A stretch of DNA of 64,000 nt from Candidatus Litorirhabdus singularis (GTDB lineage: Bacteria; Pseudomonadota; Gammaproteobacteria; Pseudomonadales; Halieaceae). Both the position numbers and the translations under genes were made by a program. Shown in pieces: positions 45,845 to 54,096 of the stretch. The DNA lies in contig NZ_SHNN01000001.1 in assembly GCF_026262625.1 (NCBI RefSeq), forward strand, positions 1,426,001 to 1,490,000, in the 5' to 3' direction. Numbering within the stretch: the stretch's first letter is position 1; every line of letters starts with the position of its first letter. Under the pieces are notes generated by a model, which ran no database searches, was not told the origin of the DNA, and was given only the letters and a program-made list of their open reading frames with translations.

Positions 45845-46327
45845 TTGCCGCTGGAGCTAAAGCTTCTGCTGTTGATTTGTGCTGCAAATATAGCGCCGGT
45901 GATCGCTCATAAAGTCATGAGTAATCGATTTAACCGGCCGGTGGATGGCGGGCTTGTGCTTGGCGATGGCTTCCCGCTCTTCGGATCCTCCAAGACCTGG
46001 CGTGGTCTGGTGGCGGCTTTGATGCTGTCCGCAGCGGCGGCGCTGCTGTTGGGTTTGCCCCTCCTGGCCGGCCTTGCTCTGGGCGCAGGCTCAATGTGCG
46101 GGGATTTATTGTCCAGTTTCATCAAACGCAGGCTGGGGCGCGCCTCAAGCACACAGTTTCTCGGTCTTGACCAGATACCAGAAGCGCTGCTGCCGTTGCT
46201 CGTTGGCCTGGTATGGTTTGATTACAGTTGGCTGGCGATGGCACTGATCGTGGCGGCGTTCTTCGTGCTTGAACTCACTACGTCACCGCTTTTTTATATA
46301 TTGGGTATTCGCCGCAGACCTTTCTAG
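45845..46327 (+). CDS. CDP-archaeol synthase (CarS)-family protein
   Basis: 160 residues with about four membrane segments. LGDGFPLFGSSKTWRGL, MCGDLLSSFIKRRLG and FLGLDQIPEALL are the CarS-family blocks (DUF46), related to bacterial CdsA cytidylyltransferases. In archaea it makes CDP-archaeol; in bacteria the substrate is presumably another phosphatidate-like lipid. The start is TTG at 45845, eight bases after AGGAG. It forms a tight pair with the phosphatidyltransferase, so the two may catalyse consecutive steps. Confidence 0.85.
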   Translation: MPLELKLLLLICAANIAPVIAHKVMSNRFNRPVDGGLVLGDGFPLFGSSKTWRGLVAALMLSAAAALLLGLPLLAGLALGAGSMCGDLLSSFIKRRLGRASSTQFLGLDQIPEALLPLLVGLVWFDYSWLAMALIVAAFFVLELTTSPLFYILGIRRRPF

Positions 46328-46411
46328 CCGACTGAATTCGGCCCTGGCAAGGGTATATCTGCATCCCATATAACGTTAGGATAGAGGCAATGAAGCGATT
46401 GGAGAGTGAGC

Positions 46412-47563
46412 ATGGCTGAAGCTATGATGGCATACCCCGAACAGCGGCATCCGTTCGAATATAAGCCAGTGCACCCCGAAGGCAGCGCGACAGTGTTGTG
46501 CCAGGGTCGAACAGTTACCCTCAGCCATGTGGGTGCAGGCGATGGTCTGTTGATCAGGCCTGAGGATTTGCCCGAAATTAATGGGTTTACGCTCAAGCCT
46601 GAGGGCGCGTGCTACGAAGACTTGTGCATTCCTGTGGGTGAATCTCTGGTGGTTGAGCAAGATGGTGCGCGTTGGTTTGATCTGACTGCCTTTGCAGATT
46701 TGCTGGGCCAGCCCTATGTTGCCGATACTGCTGCCAGAGTCTGGAGCTTTGCTGACATTCCCGCCAAGCGCGAGGGCATGATGGTCGATGCGATGGCGCC
46801 AGACTTTACGGTTACCGATCGCGCAGGGCAGGTGGTGAGCCTGGCTGACCTTAAGGGTAAGAAGGCGCTGATAGTAACCTGGTCATCCTGGTGAGGCTGC
46901 TTCCTGGACGTGCCCGTGTGGCAACGTATATATGAAGAGATAAACGATCCGGATTTCGTACTGATTTGTGCTGCCCAGGACACTGGCGGCGAAGCAGTTG
47001 CAGGTCCAATTTTTGACGCGGCCAACCCAACCTATATTCAGGTGGTGGATCAGGACCATATCATTAGCAGCGCCTTTAACTTTGTTAACGTGCCCTCGGC
47101 TGCGTGGATAGATGAGGAAGGTAAAATCGTTCGCATAGATGAGGGTACCTATTCTCAGTTACATGAGATTGGTGAGGGCGAGCAGAAGATATCTTTTGGC
47201 ACGGACGTGTATTCGCCGGCGCTGAAGGATTGGATTGCGAAGGGAGCCGCTAGTGTTCACGTGCAATCTGCCGAGGCAGTGACCAGTAATATTCGGCAGC
47301 ACACTCCCGATCAGCTGCGCGCAGATGCAGCCTTCCGGCTTGCCAATCTGTTCCGCGAGCATGGTCAGAGTGATAAGGCTGAGCACTACTGGGAAATGGC
47401 TAGAGCGTTGAACCCGGATAGCGTCAACTTCATTCGACAAAATCTCACCTTGACGGAAGAGGGTTCAGCTGGCGAGAGTTTCATGAACCTGATGGGCGAG
47501 TACATGAGTCAGGGTAAAGACTACTATCGACCTATGGATATTGAGCCTGAACCTGCCGAATAG
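46412..47563 (+). CDS. Thioredoxin-fold redoxin selenoprotein with in-frame TGA (Sec161)
   Basis: From ATG 46412 (GGAG seven bases upstream) the frame runs 384 codons to the TAG at 47563 with one TGA at 46892-46894. Before it comes APDFTVTDRAGQVVSLADLK and LIVTWSSW; after it GCFLDVPVWQRIYEEI, ICAAQDTGG, NVPSAAWIDEEGKIVR. This is the redoxin/TlpA core with TGA replacing the first redox cysteine (W-U-G-C); the second cysteine is residue 163. An N-terminal domain of about 120 residues precedes it and a TPR-like helical C-terminus (RADAAFRLANLFREHGQSDK) follows. Cys-containing homologues with WCGC and xDLPVW patterns are known to me. I read TGA as selenocysteine; a pseudogene or sequencing error is less likely because both sides stay conserved in frame. 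It probably reduces peroxides or disulfides. Confidence 0.82.
46892..46927 (+). promoter_or_regulatory. Sec TGA codon and candidate bacterial SECIS hairpin
   Basis: Thirteen bases after the TGA, ACGTGCC (46908-46914) pairs with GGCAACGT (46920-46927) with a single bulged A, closing a five-base loop CGTGT. The loop starts 21 bases after TGA and has G as its second base, within the range expected for bacterial SECIS elements recognised by SelB. Confidence 0.6.
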
Positions 47564-47582
47564 GTTTTCACGTCAGCTGAGG

Positions 47583-47601
47583 CCCGCCGTTTAGCGGCGG
47601 G
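47583..47601 (+). terminator. GC-rich hairpin after the selenoprotein gene
   Basis: CCCGCCG and CGGCGGG form a perfect seven-base stem with loop TTTAG, 20 bases after the stop. There is no T-run on either side, so termination is uncertain. Confidence 0.35.
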
Positions 47602-47651
47602 GATCATCGCAATAGCTGGAGCTGTAGCTGTGAACCTTGTTGGAAGGGTTG

Positions 47652-48317
47652 CTAACCTATGGTGAACTTGTCTTCACCTTCTTTTGGTGGCTCGTTGAGT
47701 TCATCCTTGCAGATAAAGACACCTTCTGCGCTTGCAGTAACTTCCCCATTAACACGAAACTCGGCGCGGCTCACTTGACGGCGGCCTTCGTTGACCTCAT
47801 TGATGCCCCACAGCTCTATTGGCGTATTGAGTGGTGTCTTACGCCGGTAGCGAATGGTCAGTGTAGCGGTAAAGCCTGCGCGGCCCGTGATTACGTTGGC
47901 CATGGCGAGTAGTTCATCGAACACCGCAGCGATTATGCCGCCATGCACTGAATCGGGTGGCCCGGCGTAGGTCGGGGAGAAAATCACCTCACCGGCGACT
48001 TCCCTTGCAGCATGCTTCCAAAGGCGCACCGGCGGTGCTACGGGATTGCGCCTACCTGATATCGGGCTGTAGGGCATGCAGGCCGTTAAATCATCGTCTT
48101 GCCAGGCAATGCCCGGCACATCGCTGGCGATCGAAATTGTCGACCAACCCTCACCCTGCTGCAGGCTGGGGGCCAGTACTTGCAGCGCCTTTTGTATATG
48201 GGCGCTGGCTTCTGCTATGACTTCAACCGGCGCGTGGGAGCTGCGCAGGTGCTCGATCAATTGCGAGGCATCGGTATTGAGTTGCTCGAGTTGGCTGATG
48301 TGTGTGGCGTCGCTCAT
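47652..48317 (-). CDS. PaaI-type hotdog-fold thioesterase
   Basis: 221 residues. The hotdog core is VIFSPTYAGPPDSVHGGIIAA, then FDELLAMAN and ATLTIRYRRKTPLNT; PPDSVHGG is the usual catalytic region. A helical N-terminal extension of about 90 residues precedes it. Likely acyl-CoA thioesterase. It converges with the selenoprotein gene. Confidence 0.85.
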   Translation of the reverse strand: MSDATHISQLEQLNTDASQLIEHLRSSHAPVEVIAEASAHIQKALQVLAPSLQQGEGWSTISIASDVPGIAWQDDDLTACMPYSPISGRRNPVAPPVRLWKHAAREVAGEVIFSPTYAGPPDSVHGGIIAAVFDELLAMANVITGRAGFTATLTIRYRRKTPLNTPIELWGINEVNEGRRQVSRAEFRVNGEVTASAEGVFICKDELNEPPKEGEDKFTIG

Positions 48318-48457
48318 GCTGCGTATACCGGCCGTGTAGAGTTAAGAGATCGTTATGGTCGCGTAATAAACGCTGTAGGGCAAACCCCGCAGGGCCGCAC
48401 TACTGGTTCGCTTGGGAAGCCCTGCCACATTCTTTCGCGAGAGCATTGGCGGCGAGC

Positions 48458-49786
48458 TTAGGCCTCAGAGTCTGCTTCAGGGTTAAGCCATTCCTCAAGC
48501 TGTCGCATGACTCGCTGGTCTCGGAGCATGGCCAAATGCCCCAGGTCGTAGAAAATCTTTGTATGCCCCTCAGGGAACTGCAGCTGCAATTCTGGTTGTT
48601 TATGCCTGCCGGTTGCGCTGGAGGGGTGTACCAGTCCATCGCCTAGCAATTTCCCAATACGGTCGCCGGAGACTTTGGACAACGTCGCCGCGATTGCATA
48701 GTGCTTTATGTCATCAGGTAAAGGCGTAGGTCGACGCACGTCGCCATTGTCGGCGTGCTCATCGTGGTGCTGCCAGTCATCATCCTGCACGTTGCCGTGA
48801 CGAAGGTCGGTGATGCCCTTGCTGCGCACCCGCCCCAGTGCCGCCAGTGGTGCGCTGTAAGGGCTGTAGGTCAAGCTCTTCTGCAGCCAGTAGCCGCCAC
48901 GCTCCATTACCGCGCCATGATGTGGTGTGCCTACGTAAACTGCTTTATCGACCTTGGCCAGCCAGGGGTGTTCTTCTTCCTGTGCAATATGCATGGCGCT
49001 GCGGGTGAGCAGCCCGCCCATGCTAAATCCAATGACGCTGATCGAATTAACCGGTACTGGCCATTTGCTCAGCAGAGCCGTCAGCTGGTCGCATAGCTCG
49101 CGTCCATTGGTTGAGATGTTGCGGCCCGAGTTGTAGAGCGCGTAAACCGGCGTGTAGTCGCTGTTTTCAGCCAGTGCCTCGGCATGGTTGTGTTGATGCG
49201 AGGTCCATTCGCGTTCATTCATGCTCAAGCCGTGCACCAGTATCAAAAGTTTGCCAGTGGGGTTAAAGGCATCGTCTGTTAGTGCGTTGGGTTGCGGGTG
49301 GATCTCTATAGAGCGTTTCTCTACTTCAAAAAGACTGGCTTTGGTCTGCTCCTGCTTCGGCGCTTGCTCGTCGGCCAGGCAGTTGCTGTCCGCGGTTTCT
49401 TTTGATTGTTCCAGCGGAGGCAATAGCATCCGAAGCTGCATCGGTATGGCGAGTGGGTTGCCGCTGTTAGCCAGGTGATCTCCACAAACACCGTTCAAGG
49501 CTGCAATTATTGCTTCGCGGTGCGGGCCTGCTGGCAGTGTACGATCCAGGTCTGGCGCCAGCCGCTCCAGTATCCAGTCAGCAGTACCGCTGGTGGTACG
49601 AATGACCCGTCTGATTGACTCATGTACCAGGCCTGCAATGCCCTGCGCGCGCCCTTCGGGTTCTTCGCCCAGCGGTAACGGTGTTGCTGCGATGTTGCGA
49701 TACATGCCCTCGGCAATGTTTGTCACGCCATGAGCAAAGTCAAACGCAAGTTTGGTGCTGCCTCTGATCGTTTTTCCAGTTTCCAT
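48458..49786 (-). CDS. Lipase/esterase-like alpha/beta hydrolase (PGAP1-like)
   Basis: 442 residues. LLILVHGLSMNEREW holds the oxyanion region, ISVIGFSMGGLLTRSA the nucleophile serine, VYVGTPHHGAV is typical of the PGAP1/triacylglycerol-lipase-like group. No signal peptide. The N-terminal 190 residues are variable. ATG at 49786 follows AGGAG. The RHH protein gene lies just upstream on the same strand (48 bases), so the two may form an operon; a link to storage-lipid or polyester metabolism is only a thought. Confidence 0.82.
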   Translation of the reverse strand: METGKTIRGSTKLAFDFAHGVTNIAEGMYRNIAATPLPLGEEPEGRAQGIAGLVHESIRRVIRTTSGTADWILERLAPDLDRTLPAGPHREAIIAALNGVCGDHLANSGNPLAIPMQLRMLLPPLEQSKETADSNCLADEQAPKQEQTKASLFEVEKRSIEIHPQPNALTDDAFNPTGKLLILVHGLSMNEREWTSHQHNHAEALAENSDYTPVYALYNSGRNISTNGRELCDQLTALLSKWPVPVNSISVIGFSMGGLLTRSAMHIAQEEEHPWLAKVDKAVYVGTPHHGAVMERGGYWLQKSLTYSPYSAPLAALGRVRSKGITDLRHGNVQDDDWQHHDEHADNGDVRRPTPLPDDIKHYAIAATLSKVSGDRIGKLLGDGLVHPSSATGRHKQPELQLQFPEGHTKIFYDLGHLAMLRDQRVMRQLEEWLNPEADSEA

Positions 49787-49834
49787 GGTGCTATCTCCTG
49801 AGTCATCGCGGCGGATGGATGCAGCGAAAATGTG

Positions 49835-50341
49835 TCATGCGCCTTTCTTGCTGCCAGCAGGTGCCGGTTTGGATACTCGCTTCTTTGCAGGTTTCTTGGT
49901 TGCTGGTTTAGCGGCGGCTGCGGCTGCAGATGTGAATCTAGTCAGACAACTGGTGCATAGCAGAACGGCGCGTGGGCCGGTTGGCACGCCTATTGCTGCG
50001 CGCTCGCCCATAGGAAGAATGGCGTTGCAGTCATCGCATATACCATTCTGGTTGAGTGTTACTTCTTGCCAGCCAATGACGGTCGCTTCTGCGTCAGGTG
50101 CAGCTGTTGCCTCACCTCTGCCGGTGAGTGCTCTTGCAATGTGTGTGCTGTCGATGACAACGCCTTCCACCAGTTCAAAGGTGTTCAACAGCACATTACG
50201 CACGATGGTGGAAACGGACAGGCCGAGTTCCTCCGCGCGATCCCGCAGCTCTTCATCGAGCTGCTCAGGGATGCGCGCCTGCAATACGCGGTCTTTGGTT
50301 TGTTGGCGCTTGCGCTTTGTGGGCTCGGATTCTTTGGCCAT
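49835..50341 (-). CDS. Ribbon-helix-helix protein with zinc-ribbon and Ala/Lys/Pro tail
   Basis: 168 residues from ATG at 50341 (GGGGAG eight bases upstream; the longer frame from 50410 lacks a site). Residues 15-55 (RVLQARIPEQLDEELRDRAE, then GLSVSTIVRNVLLN) fit a ribbon-helix-helix DNA-binding domain. A second part has CDDC and CTSC, a likely zinc knuckle resembling short C4 fingers. The tail is Ala/Lys/Pro-rich (KPATKKPAKK), like histone H1-type or PHA-granule-associated tails. The promoter region carries two perfect dyads, consistent with autoregulation. Not recognised as a named family. Confidence 0.75.
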   Translation of the reverse strand: MAKESEPTKRKRQQTKDRVLQARIPEQLDEELRDRAEELGLSVSTIVRNVLLNTFELVEGVVIDSTHIARALTGRGEATAAPDAEATVIGWQEVTLNQNGICDDCNAILPMGERAAIGVPTGPRAVLLCTSCLTRFTSAAAAAAKPATKKPAKKRVSKPAPAGSKKGA

Positions 50342-50360
50342 GATGTACTCCCCGGTGCAT

Positions 50361-50430
50361 ACACCAATCATGTTGGTGTTAAGCGCTAAGTTAATTACAA
50401 TGTAATACAAAAGTCAATTAATGTATTACA
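50361..50430 (-). promoter_or_regulatory. Dyad operators and candidate promoter of the RHH gene
   Basis: Two perfect inverted repeats occur: ACACCAA-TCATG-TTGGTGT at 50361-50379, and TGTAATACA (50401-50409) with TGTATTACA (50422-50430), 12 bases apart. On the minus strand a -35-like TTGACT lies between the arms of the second repeat. Such half-sites would suit RHH dimers. Confidence 0.6.
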
Positions 50431-50504
50431 CTAATTATCTCTGAAAACACGCGCCGTGGGAGTGTGTGGCCGCTGCTTGCGTTAGTCTGGCGCAGGAAAC
50501 TCAG

Positions 50505-51134
50505 CTAGCGGACATAGCCAATGACAGCTACAAAGTGGCAGAGGGAACCGGCCAGTACAAAAAAGTGCCAGATGCCGTGGGCGTGATCGAGCCAATTGGC
50601 TTTGTCCAATACATAGAAAACGACACCGGTGGTGTAGGCGATGCCACCAGCGACCAGCCACCAAAAACCCGCCTCGGGGAGGGCGCTCCTCAGGCTGGCG
50701 AATTCCAGAGAGCAGGCCCAACCCATGCCAAGGTAGATAATAATTTGGCTGACTTTGACAACGCGCCCGGACAAAAATATCTCAGAACTGATGCCGATAA
50801 TAGCTAATGTCCATACCAGAGTCAGAATCTTGATGCCATCGCTGTCGTACATGCTCACCAGCATAAAAGGCGTGTAGCTACCTGCTATCAGTAGGTAGAT
50901 GGAGATATGGTCCAGTAGCTTGAAGACATTTTTTAGTCTGGGTGCTCTGGAGCTGTGGTAGAGCGTCGACATGGTATACAGCAACACCATAGTCAGGCCG
51001 AATGTGGTGAATCCGACAATGACCATCGGGTCATTCGTCTGTATTCCCGCTGTCAGCAGAGCGCCAAATGCGATCAGCGCAAAAACAGCTCCTACCAGAT
51101 GGCTAATACTGTTGAGTCTTTCACCGTAGTACAT
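50505..51134 (-). CDS. Hemolysin III / YqfA-like membrane protein
   Basis: 209 residues from ATG at 51134 (AGGAG upstream). Seven membrane segments, with STLYHSSRAPRLKNVFKLLD (His, acidic residues), LDHISIYLLIAGSYTPF and late HGIWHFFVLAGSLCHF carrying the metal-binding histidines of the PAQR/HlyIII family. Function in bacteria is membrane homeostasis; hemolysis is not implied. Longer in-frame start at 51170 has no ribosome site. Confidence 0.92.
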   Translation of the reverse strand: MYYGERLNSISHLVGAVFALIAFGALLTAGIQTNDPMVIVGFTTFGLTMVLLYTMSTLYHSSRAPRLKNVFKLLDHISIYLLIAGSYTPFMLVSMYDSDGIKILTLVWTLAIIGISSEIFLSGRVVKVSQIIIYLGMGWACSLEFASLRSALPEAGFWWLVAGGIAYTTGVVFYVLDKANWLDHAHGIWHFFVLAGSLCHFVAVIGYVR

Positions 51135-51234
51135 TGAGGGGTTTACTCCTGCTGCGGACGGCGGCCTCATACGGAATTCTGAGTGCTTCGCCTTTCACTG
51201 GCGAGCCTATGTGGCCGAGTACAGGATTATACCC

Positions 51235-52482
51235 TCAATGCATGGCCTGCATAGCAGCTATGCGTCGTTGCTCAGTAGCAACAAAGTTTAGCCATTGACT
51301 GGCCCATTCTGCCACGTTCTCGTGCTCTGCGGCGCGGGCTAGTACTGGCTTTGCCGGCTCCAGGTTTTTCGCATTGACCATTGCCATTCCCAGCAAGAGC
51401 AAAGCTTCCCCCAGTTGTTCGCCGCTGCTTATGTCGACTGCTTTTTGCGCAGCGATCTCAGCGCCTTGCCAGTTATAATCATCCATGTATAGTCGCGCCA
51501 CCCGCATATGCAGCTCCCCTTCTTTTGATATCGCGGCGGCCTGTTCCAACGGTGGAATTGCTCGATCTTTCTCACCCGACATATACCAGGCTTGGGATAG
51601 AAGCTCCAGATTGCGTTTGTTGGCTTCTATACGTTCCGAATCGATTTCTTGCTGTAAGAGTTTTGCGGCCTTGTAAGGTAGACCATTAGCAAAGAACAGG
51701 TTGACCAGTGACAGCCTGTGCTGACTTCTCTGCAGGCCTTCGTCGTCGAGTAGAGCCTCTACCAGCGCCAGTTGCTTTTCTGAATCACCTAACTCGCCGT
51801 GCAACGCGGCAAGATTGATGAGATATTTTTCTTTAGGGTACAGAGCCACTAATTCGTATAGCACGTCGCGCATTGGCTCAAAGCTCTCGTCCATATAGTA
51901 AATTGACGAAAGCAGTAGCAGCCACTCTTCACGGGGTTTGTTACCGGCATCGCGCTCTGTGGCAATGGCCGTGAGCATCGGCGACAGTGCTCCGGCATAG
52001 TTCTCCTGACCGATACGCGCTTGCGCCAGCACAACCCAGGATGCCGCTTCTGGCGGTAACTCGTATTTCAGCTCTACCAGATCCATGGCGTAGCGTTCAG
52101 CAGCGACATAATCTTCTGCCATTAGCGCAACCTGGCTAATCGTTGTCAGCAGCCAGCGGGTTTGCGATACCGGTATGTCCTCCTGTGCCAGAGCGCTACG
52201 GTAAGATTCCATAGCGCGGTCCAGGTTATCCAGCTGATACCAGGCGAACCCCAGCATATTGAAGGCGTGTGCCCGCTCGTAGCTGCTGACTCTTCCTGTG
52301 GTAATCGCCTCTAGCTTTTCGATCGCTGTGTCCCACTCGTCTTCTTCAAAGAGTTCTTGTACTGCGGCTATTCTGTCGTAGGTTGCCTTGGTCATGCCGG
52401 AGGATTTCTCCGCTACCGCGGCTTGCGGAATCAGCCATATCAATACCCAGAGACAGATAGCAGCTGCTTTTGCGACTGGCAT
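51235..52482 (-). CDS. Periplasmic TPR-repeat protein of the TonB operon
   Basis: 415 residues from ATG at 52482, one base after the tonB stop. Signal peptide MPVAKAAAICLWVLIWLIPQ, then several TPR-like repeats (EEDEWDTAIEKLEAI, YERAHAFNMLGFAWYQLDNL, GALLERA-like units). Such TPR proteins are regular last genes of TonB2-type operons with DUF3450. It probably scaffolds the complex in the periplasm. Confidence 0.82.
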   Translation of the reverse strand: MPVAKAAAICLWVLIWLIPQAAVAEKSSGMTKATYDRIAAVQELFEEDEWDTAIEKLEAITTGRVSSYERAHAFNMLGFAWYQLDNLDRAMESYRSALAQEDIPVSQTRWLLTTISQVALMAEDYVAAERYAMDLVELKYELPPEAASWVVLAQARIGQENYAGALSPMLTAIATERDAGNKPREEWLLLLSSIYYMDESFEPMRDVLYELVALYPKEKYLINLAALHGELGDSEKQLALVEALLDDEGLQRSQHRLSLVNLFFANGLPYKAAKLLQQEIDSERIEANKRNLELLSQAWYMSGEKDRAIPPLEQAAAISKEGELHMRVARLYMDDYNWQGAEIAAQKAVDISSGEQLGEALLLLGMAMVNAKNLEPAKPVLARAAEHENVAEWASQWLNFVATEQRRIAAMQAMH

Positions 52483-52483
52483 G

Positions 52484-53167
52484 CTATTTCGCCTTGTCAA
52501 CGACATTGTAGTAGAACATGTTGTAGACACCCCTAACCTCGATGGCGGCACCACCAATCACACGCGGTTTGTATTTGAAGCGTTTGGCTGCCTCGATAGA
52601 GGCCCGATGAAACATGGCATCAGTGCATTCGTCCTGCACCACTTCTACATCCTTCACCGTCCCCGAGGTAGTCACGGTATAGCGCACAAGGCATTCGCCG
52701 CTCACGCCTTTCATCATTGCCGAACGCGGATAAATTGGTGCGACTTTGACAATCGGTAGATAGTCGCCTTCGCCGGCGCCAAAGCCATTACTGTTGTTGT
52801 CTATGCCGATATCTACGTTGGCAGGCATAGCCGATACCTGAAGCGACTGGCCACTGGTATCTGCTGTGCTCGGTTTTAGCGGCGGTATATCAGGCGCTTT
52901 GCTGAGTTGGGGGCGGTCGGGGGTGCGCCGTTTACGCTCTACCTGCTCGTCGCGCTTTATGCGCACGAAGTCCAGCATCAGCAAACGATTGGCGCTTTCC
53001 ATGCGCAGGTCGGATGACTGAATCAGGTACTGCATAAACCAGGCCAGCGCTAGCGCGGCGCCGGTGCCAAACAGAATTTGTAACAACAGTCGTGCGAAAT
53101 AGCGGGCATCGTGGCGGATGCGCAGTGCAGACTCCATTGCGGCAATACTGTCTGGCTCAGGAGTCAT
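52484..53167 (-). CDS. tonB: TonB-family energy transducer
   Basis: 227 residues from ATG at 53167. One N-terminal membrane helix (about 28-48), a short Pro/Arg-rich linker (RRTPDRPQLSKAPDIPPLKP), and the TonB C-terminal domain PRSAMMKGVSGECLVRYTVT and AAKRFKYKPRVI with the YP box before it (PIYPRSA). It carries proton-motive energy from ExbB/ExbD to outer-membrane receptors. Overlaps exbD by 11 bases. Confidence 0.9.
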   Translation of the reverse strand: MTPEPDSIAAMESALRIRHDARYFARLLLQILFGTGAALALAWFMQYLIQSSDLRMESANRLLMLDFVRIKRDEQVERKRRTPDRPQLSKAPDIPPLKPSTADTSGQSLQVSAMPANVDIGIDNNSNGFGAGEGDYLPIVKVAPIYPRSAMMKGVSGECLVRYTVTTSGTVKDVEVVQDECTDAMFHRASIEAAKRFKYKPRVIGGAAIEVRGVYNMFYYNVVDKAK

Positions 53168-53564
53168 TGGCGGCAAGTGCTATGTCATAGATACCGGCGC
53201 GACGCGAGGCATCCATAACCTGTACCAGCGTATCGTTCTTGGACTCTTTGTCGGCCTGGATCACCAGTGTTCCTTTGGGGTTCTCAGCATGCAATCTTTC
53301 AACGATAGAGCGCACCGATCGAATATCGACCTGTCGGCGATTTATCCAGACGTTATTATCGGCATCGATTGCCACAAGAATACTGGCCTTTTCCTGTAGC
53401 ACCGCGGTGGCCGCCGAGGGCTTGTCGACGTCGATCCCAGCTTCTTTGATAAAAGTGGCCGTAACGATGAAAAAAATCAGCATGATAAATACCACGTCGA
53501 GCATCGGCGTGATATCGATCGAGCTTTCTTCTTCCTCGATTGGACTCTTTAAAAAATCACGCAT
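53157..53564 (-). CDS. exbD: ExbD/TolR-family protein
   Basis: 135 residues. SSIDITPMLDVVFIMLIFF is the single membrane helix with the essential aspartate (TPMLD); the C-terminal periplasmic domain (VWINRRQVDIRSV, LVIQADKESKN) is standard. It forms the proton channel with the adjacent ExbB-like protein and overlaps that gene by eight bases. Confidence 0.94.
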   Translation of the reverse strand: MRDFLKSPIEEEESSIDITPMLDVVFIMLIFFIVTATFIKEAGIDVDKPSAATAVLQEKASILVAIDADNNVWINRRQVDIRSVRSIVERLHAENPKGTLVIQADKESKNDTLVQVMDASRRAGIYDIALAANDS

Positions 53565-54096
53565 CTTCGACTCCCAAGTAGGCTAGTCGCGCCGGTAGCG
53601 CGCTGCGTTCAGCTACGGCACGGTTTTCAGTGAATCTGGAACCCAGTAGTCCAAAGATTGCTACCACCATGCCAGCCAAGGTTGAGACTGTTGCTTTGGA
53701 GACCCCAGCGGCCATCGAGCGTGGATTGTTGGTGCCGGTGGCTGCCAGCGCGTCAAATACTTCGAGCATACCGGCTACCGTACCCAGTAAGCCCAAGAGG
53801 GGGCAGATCTTGATGATGGTCGAGATCAGCCCAAAACTGCGATTTAAGTCTGCGTTGATGCGGTGCCGCAAATGCTCGCGGTATTGCAGCGCGTACCAGC
53901 TGACCTTGTCTTCGCGAGCTTCCCATAGCCGGACTGCGCTCCGTAATTGTTCTGGGTAGAGAAAGTAAAGGTAATAGATCCGCTCACACAGAAGCGACCA
54001 AATCAGCATCGCCATAATAAGTATCAGTGCGAGGATATTGCCACCCATCGCTAACAGGTCGCCCAGCCATGGCAGCACCGTGTCGATGAATACCAT
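53557..54096 (-). CDS. exbB: MotA/TolQ/ExbB proton channel protein (short ExbB)
   Basis: 179 residues from ATG at 54096, whose first base is the last base of the preceding TGA. Three membrane segments; KICPLLGLLGTVAGMLEVFDAL and GVSKATVSTLAGMVVAIFG are conserved pore blocks. Pore-forming partner of ExbD. Confidence 0.93.
   Translation of the reverse strand: MVFIDTVLPWLGDLLAMGGNILALILIMAMLIWSLLCERIYYLYFLYPEQLRSAVRLWEAREDKVSWYALQYREHLRHRINADLNRSFGLISTIIKICPLLGLLGTVAGMLEVFDALAATGTNNPRSMAAGVSKATVSTLAGMVVAIFGLLGSRFTENRAVAERSALPARLAYLGVEDA

Noticed and set aside
46406-46894. Reading the redoxin as a truncated gene or two genes split by a TGA stop
   Set aside because: The frame, fold and redox position continue across the TGA. 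The second part has no start with a ribosome site at 46910.
50342-50410. 23-residue extension of the RHH protein
   Set aside because: It lies over the dyads and candidate promoter and has no ribosome site.
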